Shown here piece after piece: positions 1-6,703 of a stretch of DNA of 13,035 bases. The number at the start of each line of letters is the position of its first letter. The stretch's first letter is position 1. Location: assembly GCA_027067035.1 (NCBI GenBank), contig JAMOMO010000162.1:1-13035 (forward strand), read 5' to 3'. The position numbers and the translations under genes are program-made. The stretch comes from Desulfobulbaceae bacterium (GTDB taxonomy: Bacteria; Desulfobacterota; Desulfobulbia; Desulfobulbales; Desulfocapsaceae). The notes under the pieces are model-generated. The model was not told the DNA's origin and made no database searches. It saw nothing but the letters and a program-made list of their open reading frames with translations.

Positions 1-698
1 TTCGGCTGACCATCCCCGATGATCCGCCCTCCAAAGCCGATCACCCGCCCCCTTCTGTCAGAGATCGGAAACAGGACCCTGTCCCGGAAACGATCATATG
101 TCCCGCCCTGTTCTTTTTTCACCAGCAGGCCGGCATCAATGGCTGCCAGTTTCTCCGCCTCATCCAACTGCGCCCCCAGGAACTCCCAGCCTGCGGTGTC
201 GGGTGAAGGTGCATAACCAAGGCCAAAATCCTCCTGCACCGGAAGCGGAATCTGCCGTTTTTCAAGGTATTTTCTGGCCACCTCCGCCTGGGGCGCATCC
301 ACGAGGTTCCTGCGGAAAATTGCAGCAGCTTTTTCATTCACGGCATACATGGCCTTCCGCCTGCGGCTCCTCTCCTTCTCTTCGGGCGACTGTGGCTTCT
401 CGGGAAGCGCCACATTGAATCGCCTGGCCAGATCCTTCATGGCCGTTGGAAAATCAAGGTTGTGATACTTCATCTGAAACTCAAAGACATCACCTGAGGC
501 ACCGCAGCCGAAACAGTAGAAGAACTGCTGTCCCGGATGCACTGAAAAGGAGGGGGTCTTCTCATTATGAAAAGGACAGCAGCCAAGAAAACGCACACCC
601 GCCCGTCTCAGTTCGACACATTCCCCGATTACCTGTACAATATCAGCTTGTTCCTTGATTTTTGCAGGCAGGTCATCGTTAAAATCCGAGTATCCCAT
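1..698 (-). CDS. dnaG: DNA primase DnaG, N-terminal part (3' end of gene outside window)
   Basis: DNA primase makes the short RNA primers for chromosomal replication and acts with the DnaB helicase. About 232 residues are visible from the ATG at 698; the frame is open to base 1, so the catalytic TOPRIM core and helicase-binding C-terminus lie outside. The CHC2-type zinc-binding domain is clear: CPFH (Cys41, His44), then NEKTPSFSV, then CFGC (Cys62, Cys65). A long linker follows, and then the start of the catalytic core (RDRVLFPISDRRGRVIGFGG at about residues 206-225). The start is supported by family alignment (short lead, then DIVQVIGE). A good AAGGAG site lies just upstream, but only 2 bases separate it from the ATG, unusually close. 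An in-frame GTG at 740 and TTG at 725 are less likely starts. The gene is divergent from the next gene, with a consensus-like promoter at 772-744. Confidence 0.97.
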   Translation of the reverse strand, partial: MGYSDFNDDLPAKIKEQADIVQVIGECVELRRAGVRFLGCCPFHNEKTPSFSVHPGQQFFYCFGCGASGDVFEFQMKYHNLDFPTAMKDLARRFNVALPEKPQSPEEKERSRRRKAMYAVNEKAAAIFRRNLVDAPQAEVARKYLEKRQIPLPVQEDFGLGYAPSPDTAGWEFLGAQLDEAEKLAAIDAGLLVKKEQGGTYDRFRDRVLFPISDRRGRVIGFGGRIIGDGQP

Positions 699-716
699 AT
701 CTCCTTCCCGTGAATA

Positions 717-748
717 TTGATGCAAGTCATTTCTGGACACGCTATAAT
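717..748 (+). promoter_or_regulatory. Candidate promoter for the 811-1527 gene, back to back with the dnaG promoter
   Basis: The plus strand has a perfect TATAAT at 743-748. The best -35 match upstream is TTGATG at 717-722, with a long 20-base spacer, so the -35 assignment is weak. The predicted start near 755 gives a leader of about 55 bases. The -10 occupies nearly the same bases as the -10 of the leftward promoter, so the two polymerases could not bind at once if both are real. Confidence 0.3.
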
Positions 749-772
749 CATCCGATAGAAAGCCACTGTCAA
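744..772 (-). promoter_or_regulatory. Candidate sigma-70 type promoter for dnaG
   Basis: On the minus strand a perfect -35 hexamer TTGACA (772-767) is followed after 17 bases by GATTAT (749-744), which matches 4 of 6 positions of the -10 consensus. Transcription would start near 737, giving a leader of about 40 bases before the dnaG ATG at 698. The -10 element overlaps the TATAAT of the opposite-strand candidate promoter. Seen directly as motifs; promoter function is inferred. Confidence 0.45.
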
Positions 773-810
773 GCAGATACCTCGACTTCCAACTCCAGGA
801 GAGCCATTGC

Positions 811-1527
811 ATGGAAGATTTTGCAAAAAGCCTGACCTTCGAGGTCAAAAAAGAGATTGCCGACCGCTATTTCGGGTTTCGCAAAATCATAGAGGAAGAT
901 TCAGATCTCTATCAGCGGGAAATCATCGACACAGCCCTGATGCTTGAGAACAAAATCGGCTTTGACCTTCTGCGCATTTATGCCCTGCTGCAGGATGACG
1001 AACTCATAGAGGAATTCTACACCCTCACCTCACTTGGAGAGGTTCTCTTCTTTGACTCCTACGTGAGCCACTCCCCCACCATCCGGAAACGACTCTTTGA
1101 AGGACAGCCGGTTCGGGGTTTTTTCCGTAAATCACGCTTTCGCAATATGTTTTTTGACGTTTACGCCTCTCTGTACGACCACGTACACGACTATCGCAGA
1201 CAGCTAGCCTCCCTTGTGGAGGATCATGATGTCATAGAGGAGGAGATCAGGCTCTTTTATCAGAAGAACGATATCAGCGGGATCATGCTCTTTCTTCGCA
1301 ACCTTGAAGGCGACGCATCCACCTCCGGATCCATGTCCGGGACCATCACCACCGGCGGGGCCATCAGCATTGAAAAAAAGATGCGGCTCCACGCCCCGCA
1401 GCCTGTTGAAAAATTCCTGCCGGTACTCAAGGAAATCCCCGAGGCCTCCTCCATAAAAAGGGAGCTGACAGCCCTTGTTCGAAAAGCCTATAAAAATCAG
1501 GGAAATTTTGATCTGAAAGAACTATAG
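811..1527 (+). CDS. Hypothetical protein, probably helical, 238 residues
   Basis: I do not recognise this protein. It begins at an ATG with a good AGGAGA ribosome-binding site 8 bases upstream. There is no signal peptide or membrane segment, so it is probably cytoplasmic. Residues 1-175 look almost entirely helical and are rich in charged and aromatic residues, with several Phe/Tyr-Asp/Glu patterns (for example EEFYTLTSLGEVLFFDSYVS at about 68-87). A low-complexity Gly/Ser/Thr stretch at about 169-185 (STSGSMSGTITTGGA) looks like a flexible linker. A charged C-terminal helical part of about 50 residues follows. No catalytic or nucleotide-binding motif is visible. Codon use and spacing look native, and the ribosome site argues that it is expressed. 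It stands between dnaG (divergent) and htpX (same strand, its own promoter candidate 14 bases after this stop), so its job cannot be read from context. Confidence 0.8.
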   Translation: MEDFAKSLTFEVKKEIADRYFGFRKIIEEDSDLYQREIIDTALMLENKIGFDLLRIYALLQDDELIEEFYTLTSLGEVLFFDSYVSHSPTIRKRLFEGQPVRGFFRKSRFRNMFFDVYASLYDHVHDYRRQLASLVEDHDVIEEEIRLFYQKNDISGIMLFLRNLEGDASTSGSMSGTITTGGAISIEKKMRLHAPQPVEKFLPVLKEIPEASSIKRELTALVRKAYKNQGNFDLKEL

Positions 1528-1540
1528 GACATCGCCGAGC

Positions 1541-1568
1541 TTGACAGGGATCACTCCATAATTATTGT
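1541..1568 (+). promoter_or_regulatory. Candidate promoter for htpX
   Basis: A perfect TTGACA (1541-1546) is followed after 16 bases by TATTGT (1563-1568), which matches 4 of 6 positions of the -10 consensus. Predicted initiation near 1575 gives a leader of about 45 bases to the ATG at 1622. The -10 element overlaps the TTG at 1565, which argues against the longer in-frame start there. I see no sigma-32 type pattern with correct spacing. Motifs are seen; function is inferred. Confidence 0.4.
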
Positions 1569-1621
1569 ATGGCCTCAGAATAATGGGGAAGAATTCAAAC
1601 GTTCCTTGGAGGCAACAGAAA

Positions 1622-2461
1622 ATGACAAGTATGATAAAAACAGCGGTACTCATGGCCTGCATGACCGCAGTTTTCATGGTGGCCGGACAGATGCTGGGTG
1701 GCAGCAACGGGATGATTTTTGCCCTGATCATGGCCCTTGGGATGAACTTCTTTGCCTACTGGTTCAGTGACAAGATGGCACTGAAGATGAGTGGCGCACG
1801 GGAAGTCAGCCCGGCGGAAGCACCTGAGCTCCACGCCATGGTGGGCCAGCTCGCCAGGCAGGCTGGACTTCCCATGCCGCGGGTCTATATTATCCATCAG
1901 GACACGCCAAATGCCTTTGCCACCGGACGCAACCCTGCCCATGCTGCAGTGGCTGTGACCACAGGGCTGATGAAGATATTAAAGCATGACGAACTGGAAG
2001 GGGTCATGGCCCACGAGCTTGCCCATATCAAAAACCGCGACATCCTGATCAGCTCCATTGCCGCAACCATGGCCGGTGCCATCAGCTACATGGCGACAAT
2101 GGCCCAGTGGGCAATGATCTTTGGCGGCCGCTCCGATGACGATGATGGCGGCGGCGGACTCATTGGAAGCATTGCCATGATGATACTGGCCCCTTTGGGC
2201 GCCTCACTCATCCAGATGGCGATTTCAAGAAGCCGGGAATACCAGGCCGACGCCTCAGGGGCTGCCATCTGCGGCAAACCACGCTCTCTGGCATCTGCCC
2301 TGCAGCAGCTTGAGATCTACAACAGGCGCAGGCCCATGGATGTCAATCCGGCAACTGCCCAGATGTACATTGTCAACCCCCTGTCAGGGGGCCAGCTGGC
2401 AAATCTTTTTTCCACACATCCACCCATGCAGGAACGGATAAGACGATTGGGAGCACTGTAA
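1622..2461 (+). CDS. htpX: HtpX-type membrane zinc metalloprotease (peptidase M48)
   Basis: HtpX is an inner-membrane protease with a cytosolic active site that degrades damaged membrane proteins and works alongside FtsH in envelope stress. The 279-residue product has the usual family length. Two N-terminal membrane helices lie at about residues 5-23 and 29-48. The zinc site HELAH is at 131-135 (catalytic Glu132), and the third ligand Glu206 is in SREYQAD. Further hydrophobic segments lie at about 141-165 and 179-200, separated by an acidic/glycine stretch (SDDDDGGGG). The C-terminal STHPPMQERIRRL motif is typical. The ATG at 1622 is chosen because GGAGG lies 8 bases upstream and the N-terminus then matches the family. 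A TTG at 1565 would add 19 untypical residues and overlap the candidate promoter. An ATG at 1631 is a second possibility. Confidence 0.96.
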   Translation: MTSMIKTAVLMACMTAVFMVAGQMLGGSNGMIFALIMALGMNFFAYWFSDKMALKMSGAREVSPAEAPELHAMVGQLARQAGLPMPRVYIIHQDTPNAFATGRNPAHAAVAVTTGLMKILKHDELEGVMAHELAHIKNRDILISSIAATMAGAISYMATMAQWAMIFGGRSDDDDGGGGLIGSIAMMILAPLGASLIQMAISRSREYQADASGAAICGKPRSLASALQQLEIYNRRRPMDVNPATAQMYIVNPLSGGQLANLFSTHPPMQERIRRLGAL

Positions 2462-2950
2462 AAAAGATCCTTTCAAATGTACTGACGGGCCACCCGCACC
2501 GTGGAAAAATCCCTCCCGGGGGCCCGTTATCCTCTCCATCCGGATTTCCATTTGCTTTTTACAATAAGCCTGCCATATACTGTTAACAGGGATTCATGAG
2601 TGCTCGTCAAGCATATTTTGCGCAGTTTCAACAAGGCCTTTTACCCGATGACACAGTACACAAAGAAGGCTGGCTGGCTGTACTGTAATTCCACCGGCAT
2701 GCTCCATATCACTGCCTCTTATGCTCAGGAGACAGGAACAAACACCAAAAAGCTATTGATTTTACAGTTTTTCCCGACTATTTCTTATCATACTCCCTGA
2801 TCCGGGGCATTCGAAGGAAATTTTCAGGAAGCCATATGGATTCAGAATACCATGCGATTTATTGCCAGATTTCCGTCACGGATTCAGGATACCCAAAACA
2901 GCACATCCTGCGGCTGCAGGGTTCATTGAACACAGCAGGTCCAACACACT
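2462..2950. other. Gap of about 490 bases without a convincing gene
   Basis: Apart from the hairpin at 2485-2527, the gap holds promoter-like elements on the plus strand. One is TTGCTT (2552-2557), 18 bases, TATACT (2576-2581). A weaker one is TTTACA (2761-2766), 19 bases, TATCAT (2786-2791). Either could serve the HDOD gene at 2951. Small frames exist but lack support. A 30-codon frame starts at the ATG at 2596 and stops at 2688; the same frame then stays open from 2689 to 2988. Inside that, an ATG at 2836 with AGGAAG 4 bases upstream opens 51 codons ending at 2991, inside the next gene. I recognise no family in either. No tRNA, riboswitch or mobile-element remnant was recognised. Confidence 0.5.
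2485..2527 (+). terminator. GC-rich inverted repeat after htpX, possible weak terminator
   Basis: ACGGGCC (2485-2491) pairs perfectly with GGCCCGT (2521-2527). After one unpaired A, CCCG (2493-2496) pairs with CGGG (2517-2520), giving an 11-pair stem with a loop of about 20 bases, 24 bases after the htpX stop. The following bases (TATCCTCTCC) are pyrimidine-rich but not a T run, so this is not a textbook intrinsic terminator. It may be a transcript-stabilising hairpin or a factor-assisted end. Confidence 0.35.
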
Positions 2951-3835
2951 ATGCCAATCCAGCAAAACGCAGAAATTTTCAGGCAGGTTGACTCGCTTCC
3001 ATCCCTTCCTGCAACTGTCTCCAAGGTACTCGCTGTCACTGCAGACCCTGAGAGTTCAGCTGAGGATCTTGTCCAGGCCATCCTCCCGGACCAGGCCATG
3101 TGTGCAACCATCCTCAAGCTTGCCAATTCCGCCTTTTTCGGAATGCCGCGGGAAGTCGCCACTCTGGACAAGGCCGTCACGGTGCTCGGTTTCAATGAAG
3201 TTCACAACCTTGTGCTTGGCAAAGCTGTCTTCAATTCCTTTAAAAACATCAGTGACAGCAACCGGAAAGCCATCGACATCTTCTGGTACCACTCCTTCAC
3301 CTGCGGACTCTGTGCAAAAATCCTGGCAGAAGAATTCCGCTGCTCTCCCAGTGAACTTTTTATTGCCGGGCTGATCCATGACATCGGCAAACTCGCCCTG
3401 TTCACAGCCCGTCCCGAGGAATATCTGAAAATTCTTGAGCTGCCGGAGACAGCCCCCATTCTCTGCAAGCCCCTGGAAATCGAGACCCTGGGAATAGATC
3501 ATGAACAGGTGGGTTACCGCCTGCTCACCCGCTGGCTTTTCCCCGAAAGCCTGCTAAACACCGTTGGATTCCATCATCGCCCCCAGGAGTGCAACACCCC
3601 TCTCTATGCCCTTATCATCCAACTCAGCGATGCCCTCAGCATCCTCTGTCCACTGCAGGATCCCGCAAAAAAAGTACCCCTTCTGCAGCAGCTCCTCCGG
3701 CTTGTCCCGGACAGCCAGGACTTATGGACAAAGCAGAATGTTGACGTCAATGAAGAGCAGTTGCAGCACTGGATGAAAGCCCTCACTGCAAGTGTCGTGA
3801 AAGACAGCGCCATCTTCGAAATATTCAAGTCCTGA
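2951..3835 (+). CDS. HDOD domain protein (signalling output domain)
   Basis: HDOD domains are HD-superfamily helical modules found in bacterial signalling proteins; their biochemical activity is mostly unknown. This 294-residue protein consists of essentially a single HDOD domain from about residue 10 to 215. It opens with the family's typical LPSLPATVSKVLAV and then LPDQAMCATILKLANSAFFG at about 45-64. The stretch TLDKAVTVLGFNEVHNLVLG is at about 71-90. An HD motif (GLIHDIGKLAL, His143-Asp144) is present, as is FHHRP near residue 206, so metal binding may be retained. The last 80 residues are a divergent helical tail. No receiver, GGDEF or EAL domain is attached, so any input must come from a partner. 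The start fits the family, but no clear ribosome-binding site precedes it. The UbiB-like gene follows 13 bases after the stop, which suggests cotranscription. Confidence 0.9.
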   Translation: MPIQQNAEIFRQVDSLPSLPATVSKVLAVTADPESSAEDLVQAILPDQAMCATILKLANSAFFGMPREVATLDKAVTVLGFNEVHNLVLGKAVFNSFKNISDSNRKAIDIFWYHSFTCGLCAKILAEEFRCSPSELFIAGLIHDIGKLALFTARPEEYLKILELPETAPILCKPLEIETLGIDHEQVGYRLLTRWLFPESLLNTVGFHHRPQECNTPLYALIIQLSDALSILCPLQDPAKKVPLLQQLLRLVPDSQDLWTKQNVDVNEEQLQHWMKALTASVVKDSAIFEIFKS

Positions 3836-3848
3836 CGGGCACCCTCCA

Positions 3849-5531
3849 ATGAAAGTCACCAATATCAAAAAAACCATTCAGAGCACCAAACGACTCACCA
3901 ACATCATCAAGGTGCTCTCCAAATTCGGTTTTAAGGAGATCATTGTTGATATGGGGCTCGAGAGCTTCAGCAGCGGCAAAGTCCAGGAAGACAGCCAGGA
4001 GGACCAGCACTCCTCGCGTCCTGTCAGGATGCGCCATGTCCTTGAGGAACTCGGCCCAACCTACATAAAACTTGGCCAGATCCTTGCGACCCGCCCGGAC
4101 CTCATTCCCGTTGAATGGGCAGAAGAGTTCAAGCACCTCCAGGATAACTGTGGCCAGGTCCCTTTCAGTGAAATTGAAAAAGTACTGAACAGGGAATTTC
4201 CCGGCCGTCTCAACCAGCTCTTTGCATCCATTGACGAGGTTCCTCTGGCCGCCGCCTCCATGGCGCAGGTACACAGGGCCACCCTGAAAGACGGTACAGC
4301 CGTGGTCCTGAAAGTGCTGCGCCCCGGCAGCAGTAAGCTTGTTGAGGAGGATATGGCGCTTCTGGAGTGGCTTGCCCAGTTTGTGGAAGACTATTTTTCC
4401 AATCTCGGCTACAGCCCGGTGGCTGTGGCTGCCGAATTCTCACGGGAAATAACCAAAGAGATGAACTTTCTTCAGGAGGCCCAGTCAACGGACAAACTGC
4501 GCCGCTATTTCGAGAACGACCCGAACATCTGTTTTCCCAAAGTCTACCGTGAGGTTTCCACCAGAAATGTGCTGACTCTGGAAGAGATCAAGGGACGCCC
4601 CCTCTCGTCGGTTGACCCCATGACCCTGACGCCGGAAGAACGTCGGAAAATTGTTGCAAACGGCACGGATGCGGTGTTCAAACAGTGCCTCAGATATGGC
4701 TTTTTTCATGCCGATCCCCATCCGGGAAATATCTTCCTCCTTCCCGGCCAGAGGCTCTGTTTTATTGATTGCGGCATGACCGGTCACCTTGATAAAAAGA
4801 CAGCTGAACAGCTCATCGATCTTGTGGCTTCCATCAGTCAGGGTAACATAGACAAGCTCTGCAGAGTGGTGGTTGAACTGACAGATGTGGACCCCATGGT
4901 CACCGACAGGCGCGACTTCCGGGCTGATGCCCAGATCATGGCATCCACCTTCCAGGATGCCGATCTCAAGCAGCTCGACATCACCCGGCTCCTCTCCGAT
5001 TTCTTCGACATGCTGCAGCGTTATCAGATAACCTGCCCGTCGGACCTGATCCTTCTCACCAAGGCCCTCACCACCATTGAGGGCGTGGCCGAACACTTTG
5101 ATCCATCTTTTAACGTACTTGCCCACGTGGAACCGCAGATCAGAGAGGTGGTCACCAAACGATACGGTTTCACAGCCCTTCGGGAGCGCATGCAGAAAAG
5201 CATGAATGAGTATGTCGATCTCATAGAAAATCTGCCCATCAATGTGCAGCGGATAATTGATCAGGTGCGGCACAACCGTCTGACCCTGAACCTTGAAATG
5301 AAACGCATTGAACACCTTGCCGACAAGGTGGATTCCTCAAGCAGACTCATGGGGATATCCATGATCATATCAGCCCTCATTGTGGGCTCTTCAATTCTTA
5401 TTCTTGCGGACTCACTGGCAAAAAAACCGGGATTCCTGGGGGTTGTCGGGCTGGTGGGACTGATAGGGGCGGGACTCTACTCGGCAGGCTTTGTGGCATC
5501 TTTTCTGCTTCCGAAGAAAAAGAAGAAATAA
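3849..5531 (+). CDS. ubiB: UbiB/ABC1/ADCK-family atypical kinase, membrane anchored
   Basis: Members of this family (AarF/UbiB, yeast Coq8, human ADCK) are atypical kinases or ATPases that support isoprenoid quinone biosynthesis at the membrane. In a likely menaquinone-using anaerobe the exact role is uncertain, so the symbol is a family label. The 560-residue protein has the family order. The signature KLGQ (Lys74-Gln77) follows ELGPTYI. The Ala-rich loop replacing the usual Gly-rich loop is LAAASMAQVHRA (133-144), with the ATP-site Lys at 155 (VVLKVLRPG). NFLQEA lies at 206-211 and the catalytic HADPHPGN at 287-294. The metal-binding Asp is Asp307 in FIDCGMTG, where DCG stands in place of DFG. 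Two C-terminal membrane helices (about 502-522 and 530-554) end in a poly-Lys tail. I see no good ribosome-binding site before the ATG at 3849; coupling to the upstream HDOD gene is possible. Confidence 0.93.
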   Translation: MKVTNIKKTIQSTKRLTNIIKVLSKFGFKEIIVDMGLESFSSGKVQEDSQEDQHSSRPVRMRHVLEELGPTYIKLGQILATRPDLIPVEWAEEFKHLQDNCGQVPFSEIEKVLNREFPGRLNQLFASIDEVPLAAASMAQVHRATLKDGTAVVLKVLRPGSSKLVEEDMALLEWLAQFVEDYFSNLGYSPVAVAAEFSREITKEMNFLQEAQSTDKLRRYFENDPNICFPKVYREVSTRNVLTLEEIKGRPLSSVDPMTLTPEERRKIVANGTDAVFKQCLRYGFFHADPHPGNIFLLPGQRLCFIDCGMTGHLDKKTAEQLIDLVASISQGNIDKLCRVVVELTDVDPMVTDRRDFRADAQIMASTFQDADLKQLDITRLLSDFFDMLQRYQITCPSDLILLTKALTTIEGVAEHFDPSFNVLAHVEPQIREVVTKRYGFTALRERMQKSMNEYVDLIENLPINVQRIIDQVRHNRLTLNLEMKRIEHLADKVDSSSRLMGISMIISALIVGSSILILADSLAKKPGFLGVVGLVGLIGAGLYSAGFVASFLLPKKKKK

Positions 5532-5618
5532 CAGACCCTGCTCACGGGAAAACAGCTGCAGGCAGAATGCCCTGAGAGTTCATGCGGAGCTGCTGTCACG
5601 GATTCAGGAGAGTATTCC
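5532..5618. other. Short convergent intergenic region
   Basis: These 87 bases lie between the ends of the rightward UbiB-like gene and the leftward triosephosphate-isomerase-like gene. A small imperfect hairpin, CAGGCA-GAA-TGCCCTG with one bulged C (5559-5574), is visible, but no T run follows on either strand. No intrinsic terminator can be supported. Confidence 0.35.
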
Positions 5619-6323
5619 TCAGGCAGCTGAGACAAAATTCCCCACCCGGTTACAGATATCTGCAAAGACCCGTGCATCAAGGCTTGACTGTCCCACAAAG
5701 ATTCCGGAGAGTCCCTCAAGTCTGATATACTCCTCCACGTTCTCAGGCAGCAGAGATCCGCCATAGACAACTGATCTTTCAGACTGTACCTGGCGAATAA
5801 ATTTTGTGGCTTCGAGAACACGTTGCGGCTGCTCGGGAATCCGGGTGCTTGCCGCCTCAGTCGGGCCATAGGCAATCAGTAACTCATCGCAATCAATGTC
5901 ATTGAGCGCAGTGAGTTGCGACATGGCATAGGGCTGATCAATACAGACAATGGGTTTCAACCCCGCATCAACCGCCTCTGACATCTTGTTGGCTGTATCC
6001 TGTGAAGTTTCATGAAAATAGCGCCTCCGTTCGGAATGGCCGATGATCACATAATCAACCATGCCCCGAATCATATCGGCTGCAACTGCACCGGTGTATG
6101 AACCCTTTGGAAACGGGGAAACATCCTGTGCCGCCAGTGAAAAATTTTTCAGATCCAGAGCCTGAACATATTCTGAAAGGCTGCACAGACAGATAAAAGA
6201 GGGTGCCACAATGACTTCGAGACCGTCAACAGGCCGATACAGGTCTGCAAACTCGGCGAACCAGTCCTGGGCACTGTTTCTGGTTTTATTACTCTTCCAG
6301 TTTCCGATCACATACCGTTTCAT
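5619..6323 (-). CDS. tpiA: Triosephosphate isomerase family protein, atypical active site
   Basis: Triosephosphate isomerase interconverts dihydroxyacetone phosphate and glyceraldehyde 3-phosphate in the cytoplasm. This 234-residue protein clearly has the fold. It shows GNWKSN (Asn8, Lys10), IIGHSERRRYFHE with catalytic His96, the phosphate loop VYGGS (Gly188-Gly189) and GIFVGQSSLD near the end. It is odd in one key place. Where the family has AYEPxWAIGTG with the catalytic Glu, this protein has AYGPTEAAST, so Gly153 replaces the Glu and a Glu appears three residues later (156). The stretch between CIDQ (127-130) and this loop is also about a dozen residues shorter than usual. It may be inactive, altered in activity, or a divergent paralogue, so the symbol marks family only. 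The ATG at 6323 is chosen over the TTG at 6329 because AGGAG lies 6 bases upstream of it. It is the last gene of the leftward series, 70 bases after yggU. Confidence 0.85.
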   Translation of the reverse strand: MKRYVIGNWKSNKTRNSAQDWFAEFADLYRPVDGLEVIVAPSFICLCSLSEYVQALDLKNFSLAAQDVSPFPKGSYTGAVAADMIRGMVDYVIIGHSERRRYFHETSQDTANKMSEAVDAGLKPIVCIDQPYAMSQLTALNDIDCDELLIAYGPTEAASTRIPEQPQRVLEATKFIRQVQSERSVVYGGSLLPENVEEYIRLEGLSGIFVGQSSLDARVFADICNRVGNFVSAA

Positions 6324-6393
6324 GCGCAACTCCTGTCATTATGAGATACAACGTTCGAAGGAAAAAGCAGCTCACAACTCACGCCAGAGGAGC

Positions 6394-6693
6394 TCAGAGC
6401 AGACTGTCCTCTATTTTTGATCGAATTTCCTCACTGTCAAGACCCGTTACAAGCACTGTTTTGTTCCGGGACTTCAGCCCGTGTCTGATTTCCAGATCCC
6501 TCTTCTTCAGACCCAGAAACTTTGCCAGAAAGGAAAGCAGGGCGGCATTGGCCTTGCCATCCACCGGTGCTGCCGTGATCGCAAGCTTAACGGCATCACC
6601 ATGGAGGCCGACCAGGCCTGTCCGCGATGCCTTTGGCTGAACATAGACTCGCAGCAGCGTACGCCCATCCTGAGAGGATGCAAGAAACGGCAC
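6394..6693 (-). CDS. yggU: DUF167 / YggU family protein
   Basis: This 99-residue protein belongs to the small DUF167 (YggU) family, whose function is unknown. Family features visible are LRVYVQPKASR at about residues 14-24, the central VKLAITAAPVDGKANAAL at about 35-52, and then LSFLAKFLGLKKRDLEIRHG and SRNKTVLVTGL. Length agrees with the family (about 95-100). The start is the GTG at 6693; no ATG occurs in frame before the upstream stop, and a weak GAGAA lies about 8 bases before it. It begins 10 bases after the divIVA stop, so it is almost certainly cotranscribed and perhaps translationally coupled. Association of DUF167 genes with yggT-type genes is common in bacteria, so this neighbourhood supports the call. 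Confidence 0.92.
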   Translation of the reverse strand: MPFLASSQDGRTLLRVYVQPKASRTGLVGLHGDAVKLAITAAPVDGKANAALLSFLAKFLGLKKRDLEIRHGLKSRNKTVLVTGLDSEEIRSKIEDSLL

Positions 6694-6703
6694 CGGCCAA
6701 TTC

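Noticed and set aside
1540..1565. Sigma-32 heat-shock promoter before htpX
   Set aside because: CTTGACA and CTCCATAAT resemble the two boxes but are only about 6-7 bases apart, far less than needed.
2600..2800. 66-codon plus-strand frame in the gap
   Set aside because: It starts with a GTG without a ribosome site and has no recognisable features; a different frame over the same bases is equally open.
2862..3374. Plus-strand frame of 170 codons overlapping the HDOD gene start
   Set aside because: The product is Ser/Pro-rich and matches nothing, while the overlapping frame is a clear HDOD protein.
3056..3502. Minus-strand frame of 148 codons opposite the HDOD gene
   Set aside because: Shadow of a well-supported gene on the other strand; no family features.
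4485..5315. Minus-strand frame of 276 codons opposite the UbiB-like gene
   Set aside because: The plus strand has clear conserved motifs throughout; the antisense translation matches no family and is best explained by codon bias.
2875..5609. 15-base direct repeat GTCACGGATTCAGGA at 2875-2889 and 5595-5609
   Set aside because: One exact 15-base match in 13 kb is only mildly unexpected, the flanks differ and no mobile-element structure accompanies it.
5607..5640. Small palindrome CTCAG-GCAG-CTGAG near the end of the triosephosphate-isomerase-like gene as a terminator
   Set aside because: It overlaps the stop codon of that gene, has only 5 pairs and is not followed by a T run on either strand.
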